A stretch of DNA of 64,000 bases from Aeromonas allosaccharophila (GCF_000819685.1 NZ_CDBR01000119.1:39110-103109); one strand, 5' to 3'; positions 45,906-55,955 are shown, counted from the stretch's first letter. Numbers and translations are program-made. The notes: generated by a model from the letters alone, not told the origin.

Positions 45906-46646
45906 ATGATGGCCAAAACGAGAGCAATGATTTCGCTCGACCAGGCAAGGATGCTTGTTGCTCATCTGGAGCAAGGCGAATTTGAGCTGGCCGATGAACT
46001 GCTTGCCGAAGTATGTGCCCCCAACGCAGCTGATCTGTTTGAAAAAGTAGGTAAGCTGACCCGACAACTGCATGATTCACTTCAAGAATTTCGCATTGAC
46101 CCCCGTATTCCTGACTTGGCTACTCATGACATTCCCGATGCACGGGAACGTTTGAGCTACGTTATCGATATGACCGACAAGGCGGCCAATCGCACCATGG
46201 ATGCGGTGGAAGCCAGTTTACCGATAGCGGATCGCCTGAATGACAATATCCAGCTGGTGATGCCGAACTGGAATGCCTTGATGTCCCGTGACATGAGCGT
46301 GGGACAGTTCAAAGCTTTATGTCACCAACTTGATGATTTTATTAAGGCTTCGGAGTCTGATGCCGATAAATTACGGCAACTGCTGACAGAAATCCTGATG
46401 GCGCAAGATTTTCAGGATTTGACAGGCCAGATGATCCGCAAGGTCATCAAGCTTGTTCAGGAAGTTGAAACAAAATTAATAGAAATGCTGACCATGTTTG
46501 GTGAGGCTTCTGCTGAGCATTCAACTCGTACTCTTCCTGTCAGCGGGATTGAAGCAGAAGGACCGATCATGAACCCCGAGGCTCGCGCCGATGTGGTTAA
46601 TAGTCAGGATGATGTGGACGATCTGCTGTCTAGCCTGGGATTCTAA
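45906..46646 (+). CDS. cheZ: Chemotaxis phosphatase CheZ
   Basis: A 246-residue helical protein that dephosphorylates CheY. The catalytic region QDFQDLTGQMIRKVIKLV holds the key glutamine, and the C-terminal DVDDLLSSLGF is the CheY-docking peptide. The middle forms the long hairpin of the dimer. TAAGGAG lies before two adjacent ATGs, of which the first is taken. It sits between cheY and cheA in one operon. Confidence 0.94.
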   Translation: MMAKTRAMISLDQARMLVAHLEQGEFELADELLAEVCAPNAADLFEKVGKLTRQLHDSLQEFRIDPRIPDLATHDIPDARERLSYVIDMTDKAANRTMDAVEASLPIADRLNDNIQLVMPNWNALMSRDMSVGQFKALCHQLDDFIKASESDADKLRQLLTEILMAQDFQDLTGQMIRKVIKLVQEVETKLIEMLTMFGEASAEHSTRTLPVSGIEAEGPIMNPEARADVVNSQDDVDDLLSSLGF

Positions 46647-46657
46647 TGGAGTGACGC

Positions 46658-48826
46658 ATGGCCTTCGAAGTTGATGAAGACATACTGCAAGACTTTCTGG
46701 TCGAAGCATCCGAAATATTGGAACAGTTGTCTGAACAACTGGTCGACTTGGAAAAGCGGCCCGATGACAAGAACCTGTTGAATGCCATCTTTCGTGGTTT
46801 CCATACCGTGAAAGGGGGGGCTGGCTTCCTGTCGCTCGGTGAACTGGTTGATGTGTGTCACGGTGCGGAAAACGTGTTCGACATCTTGCGCAATGGCAAG
46901 CGAACCGTGACAGCCGAGCTGATGGATGTGATCCTGCAAGCGCTGGATGCCATCAATGTCATGTTCACCCAGGTTCAAAATCGCGAAGCGCCTAGCCCTG
47001 CGTCGGATGATTTGCTTCATGATCTCCATGAGCTGTGCAAGCCTGAAGGTGAAGAGCAGTTGCGTACTGCTACCAGCTCTGCTGGTGCTGCCGAGCCGGA
47101 ACCTGTTGCGCCGATCGTCGAGGCTGCCCCCGAAATTGTCGAGCCCGTCATCGTTAACAGTGAGCCCGCGCCTGTCAATGGTGGTGGATCGATCGACGAG
47201 ATTTCTGCGGATGAATTCGAGCGTCTGCTGGATGAACTTCATGGCGTGGGTGGTACACCCACCCAAACGACCACAGCCCCTCCTGTTATTGGCGGCTCTG
47301 GTGATATCACCGATGATGAGTTTGAGGCCTTGCTGGATCAGCTTCATGGTCAGGGCCAGCACATGGGGGCGCCAGAGGTTAACCCCTTGAAGTCCGTGCA
47401 AAAAGAGGTGGACGAGCTTATTGATGATGATGAGTTTGAGCGTCTGCTTGATGAATTGCATGGTCGTGGCCAGGGGCCGCAGAGTACGATGGCACCAGCC
47501 GCACCAGCCGCGGTGACGCCGCCCAAACCGGCAGCCCCTGTAGCGAAACCCGCACCGGCAGCACCGGCCGCACCGGCAAAACCCGCAGAAGCAGCCAAGG
47601 CTCCAGCACCCGCAGCCAAGGCGGCATCAGCGCCAGCTGAAAGCAGTGCGGTACAGAGCGATACCACCGTTCGGGTGGATACCAAGACCCTCGATGTCAT
47701 CATGAATATGGTGGGTGAGCTGGTACTGGTACGTAACCGCTTGGTGAGCCTTGGTATTGCCAGCAATGATGAAGAGATGTCAAAGGCGGTTGCCAATCTG
47801 GATGTGGTAACGGCTGACCTGCAAGGCGCGGTGATGAAGACCCGCATGCAGCCCATCAAGAAAGTGTTTGGTCGTTTCCCTCGCGTGGTGCGTGACCTGG
47901 CCAGAACCCTCAAGAAAGATATTGAGCTGGTGATGGTGGGGGAGGAGACCGATCTTGATAAAAACCTGGTGGAGGCGCTTGCCGATCCTCTGGTCCACCT
48001 TGTTCGCAACTCCTGCGATCACGGGGTAGAAATGCCGGATGTGCGGGAGAAAGCGGGCAAACCGCGGCAAGGGACGATTACCCTTAGCGCCTCCCAGCAA
48101 GGTGACCATATTCTGCTTTGCATCGAGGACGATGGCGCAGGGATGGACCCGGAGAAGCTCAAGTCCATCGCAATCAGTCGCGGTGTTCTGGATGCAGATA
48201 CTGCCGCTCGCATGAGCGACAACGATGCCTATAACCTGATCTTTGCCCCGGGCTTTTCAACCAAGGCCGAGATCTCGGATATCTCAGGTCGTGGCGTCGG
48301 GATGGACGTGGTTAAAACCAGCATTGTCAGTCTTAATGGCTCGGTGCACATCGACTCCACCTGGGGAAAAGGTACCCGTCTCGAAATCAAGGTTCCGTTG
48401 ACGCTGGCGATCCTGCCGACCCTGATGGTGGAAGTGGGTGAGCAGACCTTCGCGTTGCCCCTTGGTTGCGTGAACGAAATTTTCCATCTGGATCTGAAAA
48501 AGGCCAACATGGTTGATGGCCAGCTCACCATCATTGTGCGTGAGAAGGCGATACCGCTCTTCTATCTGCACAAATGGTTGATCCGTGGTTCAAACAAGCG
48601 TTCTCGTCAGGATACCGGGCATGTGGTGATCGTGCAGATTGGCACTCAGCAAATCGGATTTGTGGTTGACAGCCTGATTGGTCAGGAAGAGGTGGTGATC
48701 AAGCCACTCGATAACCTGCTGCAAGGTACGCCGGGGATGGCCGGAGCGACGATTACCAGCGATGGCGGGATTGCTCTTATTTTGGATGTGCCGAGTCTGC
48801 TCAAAGCATATGCGCGTAGACATTAA
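46658..48826 (+). CDS. cheA: Chemotaxis histidine kinase CheA
   Basis: A 722-residue kinase of the chemosensory array. The HPt domain (1-105) has the phosphorylation site His49 ([13 protein letters not shown]). The linker from 110 to 335 holds three copies of the motif D-E-F-E-x-L-L-D-x-L-H-G at residues 184-196, 219-231 and 257-269, then an alanine/proline-rich run. Dimerisation (about 335-395), ATP-binding (400-575, HSCDHG-type N-box NSCDHGVE and DDGAGMD) and CheW-like P5 (580-720) domains follow. The linker motifs fit the ParP-interacting LID known in Vibrio. Confidence 0.96.
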   Translation: MAFEVDEDILQDFLVEASEILEQLSEQLVDLEKRPDDKNLLNAIFRGFHTVKGGAGFLSLGELVDVCHGAENVFDILRNGKRTVTAELMDVILQALDAINVMFTQVQNREAPSPASDDLLHDLHELCKPEGEEQLRTATSSAGAAEPEPVAPIVEAAPEIVEPVIVNSEPAPVNGGGSIDEISADEFERLLDELHGVGGTPTQTTTAPPVIGGSGDITDDEFEALLDQLHGQGQHMGAPEVNPLKSVQKEVDELIDDDEFERLLDELHGRGQGPQSTMAPAAPAAVTPPKPAAPVAKPAPAAPAAPAKPAEAAKAPAPAAKAASAPAESSAVQSDTTVRVDTKTLDVIMNMVGELVLVRNRLVSLGIASNDEEMSKAVANLDVVTADLQGAVMKTRMQPIKKVFGRFPRVVRDLARTLKKDIELVMVGEETDLDKNLVEALADPLVHLVRNSCDHGVEMPDVREKAGKPRQGTITLSASQQGDHILLCIEDDGAGMDPEKLKSIAISRGVLDADTAARMSDNDAYNLIFAPGFSTKAEISDISGRGVGMDVVKTSIVSLNGSVHIDSTWGKGTRLEIKVPLTLAILPTLMVEVGEQTFALPLGCVNEIFHLDLKKANMVDGQLTIIVREKAIPLFYLHKWLIRGSNKRSRQDTGHVVIVQIGTQQIGFVVDSLIGQEEVVIKPLDNLLQGTPGMAGATITSDGGIALILDVPSLLKAYARRH

Positions 48827-48858
48827 TAGCTCAGGCCCAAGGAGTTAGAAAAATAACA

Positions 48859-49974
48859 ATGGCAGTCAAGGTATTAGTTGTCGACGATTCGAGCTTCTTT
48901 CGCCGTCGGGTGAGTGAAATCATCAATCAGGATCCCATGCTGACGGTGATCGACACGGCCCAGAATGGACGTGAAGCGGTGGACAAGGCGATGTCGCTGC
49001 GCCCTGATGTGATCACCATGGACATCGAGATGCCCGTGATGGATGGCATCAGTGCGGTGCGCGAGATCATGGCCAAGTGTCCGACTCCCATTCTGATGTT
49101 CTCCTCCCTGACCCATGAAGGAGCCAAGGCGACGCTGGATGCACTGGACGCCGGTGCCCTCGACTTTTTGCCCAAGAAGTTTGAGGACATTGCCAGAGAC
49201 AAGGACGAAGCGGTCAGGCTGTTGCAACAGCGGGTGAAGGAGATCTCCCGCAAGCGCTTCCTGATGGCACCTGCAGCCCGCCCCAAAGCACCTGAACCGG
49301 TTGCTCGTGCGCCACTGGGCAGCACTGCGCCCAGAACGCCTGAGCGTCCGTCTGACCTGCAACGTACTGTGCCAAGTGCCTCATTCAAGCGCAGTGGCAA
49401 GACTTACCAGTTGGTGGCGATCGGTACTTCTACTGGTGGGCCGGTTGCGCTGCAAAACGTGCTGACCAAGTTGCCGGGGGATTTTCCCCATCCCATCCTG
49501 CTTATCCAGCATATGCCTGCCACCTTCACCGCCGCATTTGCCGCCCGTCTCAATGGCTTGTGCCAGATTGGCGTCAAGGAGGCCGAGGATGGCGATGTGC
49601 TCAAACCGGGCCATGCCTATCTGGCGCCTGGTGGTAAACAGATGCTGCTGGAAGGGCGTGGTGCAGGTGCCCGAATCCGTATCATTGATGGCAACGACAA
49701 GGTGAACTACAAGCCTTGCGTAGATATTACCTTTGCCTCGGCGGCCAAAACCTATGCCGATAAGGTGTTGGCGATTGTGTTGACCGGTATGGGCGCTGAT
49801 GGCCGTGATGGTGCCAGACTGCTGAAAGAGCAAGGCTCTACCATCTGGGCTCAGGATGAAGCTTCCTGCGTGGTATATGGGATGCCCCAAGCGGTTGCCA
49901 AAGCAGGGATTGCCAGCGAATCACTTCCTCTGGACAAGGTGGCCCAGCGCATTCTGGTTGAGTTGGGGCGCTAA
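48859..49974 (+). CDS. cheB: Chemotaxis methylesterase/glutamine deamidase CheB
   Basis: A 371-residue response regulator enzyme that removes methyl groups from chemoreceptors. The receiver domain has DDSSFFRR and Asp55 ([12 protein letters not shown]). A linker follows to about residue 185. The esterase domain has the catalytic serine in [11 protein letters not shown], the histidine in LIQHMPATF and the aspartate in [13 protein letters not shown]. No cheR is near it. AAGGAGTTAG precedes the ATG. It follows cheA by 32 bases. Confidence 0.95.
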   Translation: MAVKVLVVDDSSFFRRRVSEIINQDPMLTVIDTAQNGREAVDKAMSLRPDVITMDIEMPVMDGISAVREIMAKCPTPILMFSSLTHEGAKATLDALDAGALDFLPKKFEDIARDKDEAVRLLQQRVKEISRKRFLMAPAARPKAPEPVARAPLGSTAPRTPERPSDLQRTVPSASFKRSGKTYQLVAIGTSTGGPVALQNVLTKLPGDFPHPILLIQHMPATFTAAFAARLNGLCQIGVKEAEDGDVLKPGHAYLAPGGKQMLLEGRGAGARIRIIDGNDKVNYKPCVDITFASAAKTYADKVLAIVLTGMGADGRDGARLLKEQGSTIWAQDEASCVVYGMPQAVAKAGIASESLPLDKVAQRILVELGR

Positions 49975-49976
49975 TC

Positions 49977-50714
49977 ATGGGCTTGCTCGGTCTGCTCCTG
50001 GCATTGGGGGCTATTGCTATTGCCCAGCTGTGGCATGGTGGCTCCCTGTTGACGCTGGTGGATGGGCCCGCATTTCTGATCGTGCTGGGCGGTACTGTCG
50101 GTGCCGTTACATTGCAGACTCCTGCCAAGTACATTCTGCTGGCGTTGCGCCAGCTGTTATGGATTTTTACCCCTCCCCGACAAGATCTCTCGACGCAGGC
50201 TGAACGGTTGCAGTCGTGGGCCGTCTTTGCACGCCAGCAAGGGCTGCTGGCCCTTGAAAATCAGGCCGAGCAGGAGGAGGACAACTTTACCCGCCAAGGG
50301 CTTGGCATGATTGTCGATGGGGTATCCACAGAGGATATTCGTATGCTGCTGGAAGCGGACATCGATATCGAGCAGGAGCGCAATGAACATGCCGCCAGGG
50401 TCTTTGAAGCCATGGGGGGATACAGTCCGACCATCGGGATCATCGGTGCCGTGCTGGGCCTGATCCAGGCCATGTTTCATCTCGAAGATCCGTCAGCGCT
50501 GGGGGCAGGTATCGCAGTCGCATTTGTGGCAACCATCTATGGGGTGGGTTTTGCCAATCTCATTTATCTGCCGATCGCCAACCGGTTGCGTGCATTTCAC
50601 TATCATTACGCACTCTTTCAGGAGATGACCCTGGAAGGGCTACTGGCCATCGCCCATGGTGAAAATGGTGTGCAGGTTGAGCGTCGGCTCAGGGCCTATT
50701 TGAAAGGAGAGTAG
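49977..50714 (+). CDS. motC: Flagellar stator protein, MotA/MotC type
   Basis: A 245-residue inner-membrane protein of the MotA/TolQ/ExbB proton-channel family, with hydrophobic segments at about 2-20, 28-45, 145-170 and 180-200. The region YSPTIGIIGAVLGLIQAMFHL...ALGAGIAVAFVATIYGVGFANLIYLP, in pieces, is the MotA signature. Its place directly after cheB and before motD matches the motCD second stator of Pseudomonas. It starts 2 bases after the cheB stop. The ion used cannot be proven here, but MotC/D stators are mostly proton-driven. Confidence 0.9.
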   Translation: MGLLGLLLALGAIAIAQLWHGGSLLTLVDGPAFLIVLGGTVGAVTLQTPAKYILLALRQLLWIFTPPRQDLSTQAERLQSWAVFARQQGLLALENQAEQEEDNFTRQGLGMIVDGVSTEDIRMLLEADIDIEQERNEHAARVFEAMGGYSPTIGIIGAVLGLIQAMFHLEDPSALGAGIAVAFVATIYGVGFANLIYLPIANRLRAFHYHYALFQEMTLEGLLAIAHGENGVQVERRLRAYLKGE

Positions 50715-50716
50715 CC

Positions 50717-51637
50717 ATGCGCAAGCGCTATCGGTTGCACTTGCAGGGTCGCGAGCATCTTGACCGTTGGCTGGTCTCCTATGCCGATTATATGACGCTG
50801 ATCTTTGCTCTGTTCGTGGTGCTCTACTCCGTTGCGTTGGTGAACAAGGACAAATACCGCGCAGTAATTGATGGCATGAGTCAGGCGTTCAGTGTCATGC
50901 AGCCCGGTAGCCATGGCTTGCTTGAGGGGCAGGGCAATTCCCTGCTGGACAATGCGGTCTCTGCATCCCCCTCGTTGCTGGAAAGTCCTGCGTCCCCTTC
51001 TCCTTCACTTGCTCCCATTTCTGGTGTGCCAGTGCTGCAAGATGGCACGACACTTGCGAAACTCGATATGCAGTTGCAACAGAGCATGGGCTCGTTGGTG
51101 GATGCCGGTATCGTCAAACTGACACAAGATGAGAACTGGCTGACGGTTGAACTCAGCTCCGGGTTGTTGTTTGGCAGCGGCAGCGCCTTTATGGGGCCAA
51201 ATGCAGCACCGGTCATTAATACTCTTTCAAGTATTCTCAAACCGGTCGATAACTATGTAAGAGTTCGGGGTTATACCGATAACCAGCAGATAAATAATGA
51301 AATTTATCGTTCTAACTGGGCGCTTTCTGCCGCTCGGGCCGAGGCGGTACTCAATGGTTTGATCGCCGATGGTATAGCCCCCCAGCGTTTGGCGTTCGAG
51401 GCATATGGCGAGTTTTCCCCCTTTGCTGACAACGGCAGCGAGCAGGGCAGACTGCAGAATCGCAAGGTTGTGGTCGCTATCTCCAAATTTGCCTGGGTGC
51501 CGCCGGCACCTGTGGTTGCAACGCCCACTGTGGTTGCCGAGCCAGTCCCTGCGGTGCAGCAGGCGGTGGATGCTGGAGAGATAAAGGTGATCACCTTGCC
51601 CGGTGGTGGCATACGCATAACAACAAGGCAGGATTGA
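50717..51637 (+). CDS. motD: Flagellar stator protein, MotB/MotD type
   Basis: A 306-residue stator partner. One membrane helix at about residues 18-40 (WLVSYADYMTLIFALFVVLYSVAL) contains Asp24, the proton-binding residue of MotB. After a flexible linker comes an OmpA-type peptidoglycan-binding domain (about 145-260: VELSSGLLFGSGSAFM; VRGYTDNQQINNEIYRSNWALSAARAEAVLNGL), then a proline/valine tail. It begins 2 bases after motC, and both are made as a unit. Confidence 0.93.
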   Translation: MRKRYRLHLQGREHLDRWLVSYADYMTLIFALFVVLYSVALVNKDKYRAVIDGMSQAFSVMQPGSHGLLEGQGNSLLDNAVSASPSLLESPASPSPSLAPISGVPVLQDGTTLAKLDMQLQQSMGSLVDAGIVKLTQDENWLTVELSSGLLFGSGSAFMGPNAAPVINTLSSILKPVDNYVRVRGYTDNQQINNEIYRSNWALSAARAEAVLNGLIADGIAPQRLAFEAYGEFSPFADNGSEQGRLQNRKVVVAISKFAWVPPAPVVATPTVVAEPVPAVQQAVDAGEIKVITLPGGGIRITTRQD

Positions 51638-51641
51638 TACA

Positions 51642-52436
51642 GTGATTGTTTGGACGGTTGCCAACCAGAAAGGTGGAGTGGGTAAAACCACCACAGTGGT
51701 CTCGCTTGCCGGGATCCTGGCCCAGCGTGGCCAGCGGGTGCTGTTGATTGACACCGATCCCCATGCCTCGCTGACTGCATATCTTGATTTTGATTCCGAT
51801 CGCCTGGATGGCACTCTCTATGAGCTGTTTCAGGCTGTCAAACCGACCGCCGAGCTTGTCAATAAACTGACGCTCAGAACCAAGTTTGAAAATATCCATT
51901 TGCTGCCTGCCTCAATTACCCTTGCGACCCTTGATCGGGTGATGGGCAATCGTGAGGGAATGGGATTGGTACTGAAGCGGGCACTGCTGCGCATTCAGGA
52001 TCAATATGATTACGTGCTGATCGATTGCCCGCCGGTGCTTGGGGTGATGATGGTCAACGCGCTGGCTGCCTGCGATCGCATTCTGGTGCCTGTCCAGACC
52101 GAGTTTCTGGCCCTCAAGGGGTTGGAGCGGATGATGAAAACATTCGAGATCATGCAGCGTTCCAAGCGTGACAAGTTTCGTTATACCGTGATCCCGACCA
52201 TGTTCGACAAGCGCACCCGTGCCTCTCTGATGACCTTGAAATCGATCAAGGATCAATACGGTGATTCGGTGTGGAATGCGGTGATCCCGATTGATACCAA
52301 GTTTCGGGATGCCAGCTTGCTGCATATCCCCCCGTCTATCTATTCTCCCGGGAGTCGCGGAACCTATGCATACGAAACGCTGCTCAACCATCTTGATGCC
52401 CTTGAGCGGCAACGGGTTCATGAGGTGACGCCATGA
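51642..52436 (+). CDS. parC: ParC, ParA-type ATPase for polar chemotaxis arrays
   Basis: A 264-residue ParA/Soj ATPase with the deviant Walker A motif ANQKGGVGKTTTVVSLAG at the start, DTDPHASLTAY, and DYVLIDCPPVLGVMMVNAL. In Vibrio such a protein, ParC, sits next to cheW and recruits chemotaxis arrays to the cell pole through ParP. The start is GTG 51642. It lies between motD and parP, and its stop overlaps parP as ATGA. A chromosome or plasmid partition role is unlikely, as no parB or parS is near. Confidence 0.92.
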   Translation: MIVWTVANQKGGVGKTTTVVSLAGILAQRGQRVLLIDTDPHASLTAYLDFDSDRLDGTLYELFQAVKPTAELVNKLTLRTKFENIHLLPASITLATLDRVMGNREGMGLVLKRALLRIQDQYDYVLIDCPPVLGVMMVNALAACDRILVPVQTEFLALKGLERMMKTFEIMQRSKRDKFRYTVIPTMFDKRTRASLMTLKSIKDQYGDSVWNAVIPIDTKFRDASLLHIPPSIYSPGSRGTYAYETLLNHLDALERQRVHEVTP

Positions 52437-53305
52437 GAGATACCATTCAAGTCCGGGCGATGGATGACTATTTCCACTCCCTGCTGCTCGATGAGCCGCT
52501 GGTGCTGGATGAGGCGGAAGAGGTTCAATCTGCCCCTGTTCTGCAATTGCAACGTCAACCCCAGAGCGTTCCTGATGTGGTGGCTGCACCTTACCTCGAA
52601 AGTGATCCACGGCTTGCCCAGCTCGGTGAGTTGCTGGCGCAGGTGGGACAAGTCCAGTTCGAGAATGACGCCTTCACCCATGAAGCAACACTCACCGCAC
52701 CGCTGGAGATTGTCGCGGAAGAGTCACTGTTGCCGGTGGAACCGGAATGGCCAGCTGAAGTGCTGGCTCCCGAGGTTGCAGAGCCTCATACCACTATCCT
52801 GACCGAGACGGCGCTGGAGGTTGCTCCGGTAGAGGCCAGTGAACCAGTGGCTTGGGAAAATATCGATACCGGCAAAGAGTTTCAGGCCCTCTTTTTTGAA
52901 GTCGCGGGCATGACGTTTGCGGTGCCGTTGACCGAGCTTGGCGGGATCCACCAGTTGGGCGAGATCACCTCCCTGTTTGGCCAGCCGGGCTGGTACAAGG
53001 GGATCATGACCTCACGCGAGCAGAAGATGAATGTGGTCGATACGGCCCAGTGGGTCATGCCGGGTCAGCATCTCGAGATGGATGATTACAAGTATCTGAT
53101 TATGTTGGGCGAATCCCCTTGGGGGCTGGCGTGTCATCACCTGAAAGGGACTGAACTGTTACACCGTGATCAGGTGAAGTGGCGTCATCAGGAGGGCAAG
53201 CGCCCCTGGTTGGCTGGCATGGTCAAAGAAAAAATGTGTGCCCTGTTACATGTTCGTGAACTGCTCCTGTTGCTGGAGCGTGGGGTGAACATAGAAGGTC
53301 GCTGA
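52433..53305 (+). CDS. parP: ParP, CheW-domain protein linking ParC to the chemotaxis array
   Basis: A 290-residue protein. The N-terminal 150 residues are acidic and proline/valine-rich with little order; the C-terminal half (about 150-285, QALFFEVAGMTFAVPLTELGGI; LLHVRELLLLLERG) is a CheW-like domain. This matches ParP of Vibrio, which binds CheA and ParC and keeps the array polar. It overlaps parC by 4 bases, with cheW 69 bases behind, the same order as in Vibrio. The CheA linker motifs nearby are its likely docking site. Confidence 0.9.
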   Translation: MRDTIQVRAMDDYFHSLLLDEPLVLDEAEEVQSAPVLQLQRQPQSVPDVVAAPYLESDPRLAQLGELLAQVGQVQFENDAFTHEATLTAPLEIVAEESLLPVEPEWPAEVLAPEVAEPHTTILTETALEVAPVEASEPVAWENIDTGKEFQALFFEVAGMTFAVPLTELGGIHQLGEITSLFGQPGWYKGIMTSREQKMNVVDTAQWVMPGQHLEMDDYKYLIMLGESPWGLACHHLKGTELLHRDQVKWRHQEGKRPWLAGMVKEKMCALLHVRELLLLLERGVNIEGR

Positions 53306-53374
53306 TAACTTCTGCAATCGAGCTGTTTTATTGCTAGTTTTAGCAGTAGACGTTTTCATAAAAGGAATAAAAAC

Positions 53375-53863
53375 ATGACAGAAAAGCGCAATATTGCACA
53401 GAATCTGGCCGAAGATGAAGTGCTGCAATGGGTAACCTTCCAACTGGAAAACGAAACCTACGGCATCAATGTGATGCAGGTTCAGGAGGTGTTGCGCTAC
53501 ACCGAAATTGCGCCGGTGCCGGGTGCGCCCGAGTACGTTCTGGGGATCATCAACCTGCGCGGCAATGTGGTGACTGTCATCGATACCCGTTCCCGTTTTG
53601 GTCTGCCTTCCGGTGATGTGAGTGAAAACTCCCGCATTGTGATCATAGAGGCCGAGAAGCAGGTGATCGGCATCATGGTCGACAGCGTGGCAGAAGTGGT
53701 TTATCTGCGTTCTTCCGAAATCGATGCGGCACCAGCGGTCGGCACTGAAGAGAGCGCCAAGTTTATTCAAGGGGTGAGCAACCGTGATGGTCAACTGCTG
53801 ATCCTGGTTGACTTGAACAAGCTGCTCTCTGATGAAGAGTGGGAAGATATCGGTTCCCTCTGA
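53375..53863 (+). CDS. cheW: Chemotaxis coupling protein CheW
   Basis: A 162-residue adaptor that joins CheA to the chemoreceptors. The family region FQLENETYGINVMQVQEVLRYTEIAPVPGAPEYVLGIINLRGNVVTVIDTRSRFGLP, in pieces, is complete and length is normal. A weak AAAAGGAAT lies before the ATG. It is part of the parC-parP-cheW group and is followed by a DUF2802 gene 16 bases on. Confidence 0.96.
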   Translation: MTEKRNIAQNLAEDEVLQWVTFQLENETYGINVMQVQEVLRYTEIAPVPGAPEYVLGIINLRGNVVTVIDTRSRFGLPSGDVSENSRIVIIEAEKQVIGIMVDSVAEVVYLRSSEIDAAPAVGTEESAKFIQGVSNRDGQLLILVDLNKLLSDEEWEDIGSL

Positions 53864-53879
53864 TAAGTAAGGTGATGTT

Positions 53880-54269
53880 TTGATAATCGAGATGGTTGCC
53901 TTGGGGTTGTCCCTGATTGCCTTGGTGTTTGCCTCTTATATCTGGTTCAAGAGCAAGCGTAGCAAGCAGGAGTCCGAGGCCAGTGTGGCAACCCTGCAAG
54001 GTCAGCTGGAAAGCTTGCGCAAGCAGATGATGGAGCTGCATACCGGTGCCATTGGCATGGGGCAGCGTCTGCAGTCGGTGGAAGGGGCGATGCAGCAGGT
54101 CAATGATCGCCAGCAAGAGCTGACCCTGCAGGATCCCGAGCGCAGGCTCTATAGCCGAGCGGCAAAGATGGTCGAACTGGGCGCCGATCTTGATGAAGTC
54201 ATGAGTGAGTGCGAGTTGCCAAAGGCAGAGGCCGAGCTCTTGATATCGTTGCGAAAAGGTCGTTCTTGA
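53880..54269 (+). CDS. DUF2802 membrane-anchored protein of chemotaxis operon
   Basis: A 129-residue protein with one N-terminal membrane helix (about residues 3-23), a coiled-coil stretch (about 25-85) and a small C-terminal helical part that resembles a helix-turn-helix (AKMVELGADLDEVMSECELPKAEAELLISLRKG in pieces). It matches the DUF2802 family, which follows cheW in many Vibrio, Pseudomonas and Aeromonas genomes; its function is unknown. The start is probably TTG 53880, 5 bases after AAGGTGA; ATG 53892 is an alternative. A strong terminator follows, so it is the last gene of the operon. Confidence 0.85.
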   Translation: MIIEMVALGLSLIALVFASYIWFKSKRSKQESEASVATLQGQLESLRKQMMELHTGAIGMGQRLQSVEGAMQQVNDRQQELTLQDPERRLYSRAAKMVELGADLDEVMSECELPKAEAELLISLRKGRS

Positions 54270-54271
54270 TG

Positions 54272-54302
54272 ATTCAGGAAGGCAACTGCCTTCCTGAATT
54301 TT
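54272..54302 (+). terminator. Terminator closing the flagellar-chemotaxis operon
   Basis: ATTCAGGAAGGCA pairs with TGCCTTCCTGAAT (13 bp, perfect), followed by T residues. It is the first strong terminator after fliE. Confidence 0.93.
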
Positions 54303-54467
54303 ATGGCGTGCAGCCGCTTGTCCCCCAACTGCGGTGAACGGGTCGTTTCTACCGCATTTTCTTTGTGATCCTGGTCGCCAGTCAGTTCAATTGTTGCATC
54401 TTTGAAAAGACGTATTCCAATACTGTGTTAAGATGCAGACCGCTTCATTTTCTCTGAAAAAATCCCC

Positions 54468-55112
54468 ATGCTGCTTCAAGTTAACAATCTGAGCTGCGTG
54501 CGCGAAGATCGCACTCTGTTTGAACACCTCTCTTTCTCTGTTGCGCCCGGCGATCTGGTGCAAATCGAAGGGCCCAACGGTGTCGGCAAGACCAGTCTGT
54601 TGCGGTTGATGACCGGGCTGTCGCAGCCGTTTGCCGGTGAGGTGTGCTGGAATGGGGAGAATATTCGTCACTGTCGTGATGAGTATCATGCCAATCTGCT
54701 CTATCTCGGTCATCAGCCTGGTGTCAAAGCGGCGCTGACCCCTTTTGAAAACCTGAAGTTCTACCAGCAGTTGCATCACCCGCAGCAAACAGAGACTGAC
54801 TTGTGGCAGATATTGGCCCGGGTAGGGCTGGCCGGTTTTGAAGAGAACCCGACCGGGCAACTCTCTGCCGGTCAGCAACGTCGTGTGGCCCTGGCCAGAC
54901 TCTGGCTGTCACAGAAACCGGCGCTCTGGATCCTCGACGAGCCCTTTACGGCCATCGACAAGCAGGGGGTCAAGGTGCTCGAGCAGCTCTTTCTGGCCCA
55001 CGCCGAGCGGGGCGGCATGGTGATCCTCACCACCCATCAGGATCTGACCCTGATGCAGGGACGGCTGAAGAGTATCTCGTTGACCCCCTTCGCCTCGACA
55101 TTGCAGGAGTAA
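54468..55112 (+). CDS. ccmA: Cytochrome c maturation ATPase CcmA
   Basis: A 214-residue ABC ATPase of the heme-handling complex CcmABCD. Walker [10 protein letters not shown], signature [14 protein letters not shown] and Walker [13 protein letters not shown] are present. With CcmB it powers release of heme-loaded CcmE. A weak ribosome binding site precedes the ATG. It begins the ccm operon, 4 bases before ccmB. Confidence 0.96.
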   Translation: MLLQVNNLSCVREDRTLFEHLSFSVAPGDLVQIEGPNGVGKTSLLRLMTGLSQPFAGEVCWNGENIRHCRDEYHANLLYLGHQPGVKAALTPFENLKFYQQLHHPQQTETDLWQILARVGLAGFEENPTGQLSAGQQRRVALARLWLSQKPALWILDEPFTAIDKQGVKVLEQLFLAHAERGGMVILTTHQDLTLMQGRLKSISLTPFASTLQE

Positions 55113-55116
55113 CGCC

Positions 55117-55785
55117 ATGTTGCGCGCTGTTATGCACCTTATTCATCGTGAACTGCTGATGGCCCTGCGCCAGCGTTCCGATATTCTCAATCCGCTCTGG
55201 TTTTTCCTCATTGTCATCACACTGTTTCCGCTAGGGATTGGCCCGGAGCCCAAGCTGCTGGCCCGTATTGCCCCGGGGATTATTTGGGTGGCGGCGCTAT
55301 TGGCGGCCATGCTGTCACTGGAGCGGCTGTTTCGCGACGACTTTGCCGATGGCGCGCTGGAGCAGATGATGCTGATGCCGCACCCGCTGGGCTTGCTGGC
55401 GCTGGCGAAAGTGGTCGCTCACTGGTTGCTGACCGGCTTGCCGCTGCTGCTGATCTCTCCCTTGCTGGCGATTTTGCTGTCGCTGGATATGAACACCTAT
55501 CTGGCCGTCGTCGCGACGCTGGCACTTGGCACTCCTGTATTGAGCCTGCTCGGCGCGGTTGGTGTCGCGTTGACGGTGGGGCTGCGCAAAGGCGGGGTAT
55601 TGCTCAGTCTGCTGATCCTGCCGCTCTATATTCCGGTACTGATTTTTGCCACCTCCGCCATTGATGCGGCGGGGATGAGCTTGCCCTATGGCGGGCAGCT
55701 TGCCATTCTGGCCGCCATGCTGGTGGGGGCTTTGACGCTGACGCCGCTGGCTGTGTCGGCGGCATTGCGGGTCAGCCTCAACTGA
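55117..55785 (+). CDS. ccmB: Cytochrome c maturation membrane protein CcmB
   Basis: A 222-residue inner-membrane protein with six membrane helices, partner of CcmA. The regions DILNPLWFFLIVITLFPLGIGPEPKLLARIAPGIIWVAALLAAMLSLERLFRDDF, in pieces, match CcmB. A possible terminator stem and a gap of 170 bases separate it from ccmC. Confidence 0.95.
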   Translation: MLRAVMHLIHRELLMALRQRSDILNPLWFFLIVITLFPLGIGPEPKLLARIAPGIIWVAALLAAMLSLERLFRDDFADGALEQMMLMPHPLGLLALAKVVAHWLLTGLPLLLISPLLAILLSLDMNTYLAVVATLALGTPVLSLLGAVGVALTVGLRKGGVLLSLLILPLYIPVLIFATSAIDAAGMSLPYGGQLAILAAMLVGALTLTPLAVSAALRVSLN

Positions 55786-55808
55786 TGGCTGTTTGCTGAA
55801 CCGGATTT

Positions 55809-55829
55809 GGCTCCGAACGGAGTCTTTTT
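55809..55829 (+). terminator. Weak terminator between ccmB and ccmC
   Basis: GGCTCCG and CGGAGTC can pair around AA, with TTTTT after. The stem is short and includes a G-T pair, so read-through is likely. Confidence 0.45.
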
Positions 55830-55955
55830 ACAAAAAATAATGTTGCGATGGATCAAGGAGAGCGCCGCTTATTGCTTTCGGGGTATTTGATGCTGCCCCG
55901 TGGTCGGTATGGTAGGCCTCGCCAAACGATTAATAACAAAAAGGTTTTGTGAGCT

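Noticed and set aside
51642..52436. ParA homolog as a plasmid or chromosome partition gene
   Set aside because: No parB or parS is nearby, and the setting between motD and a CheW-domain gene fits ParC of chemotaxis.
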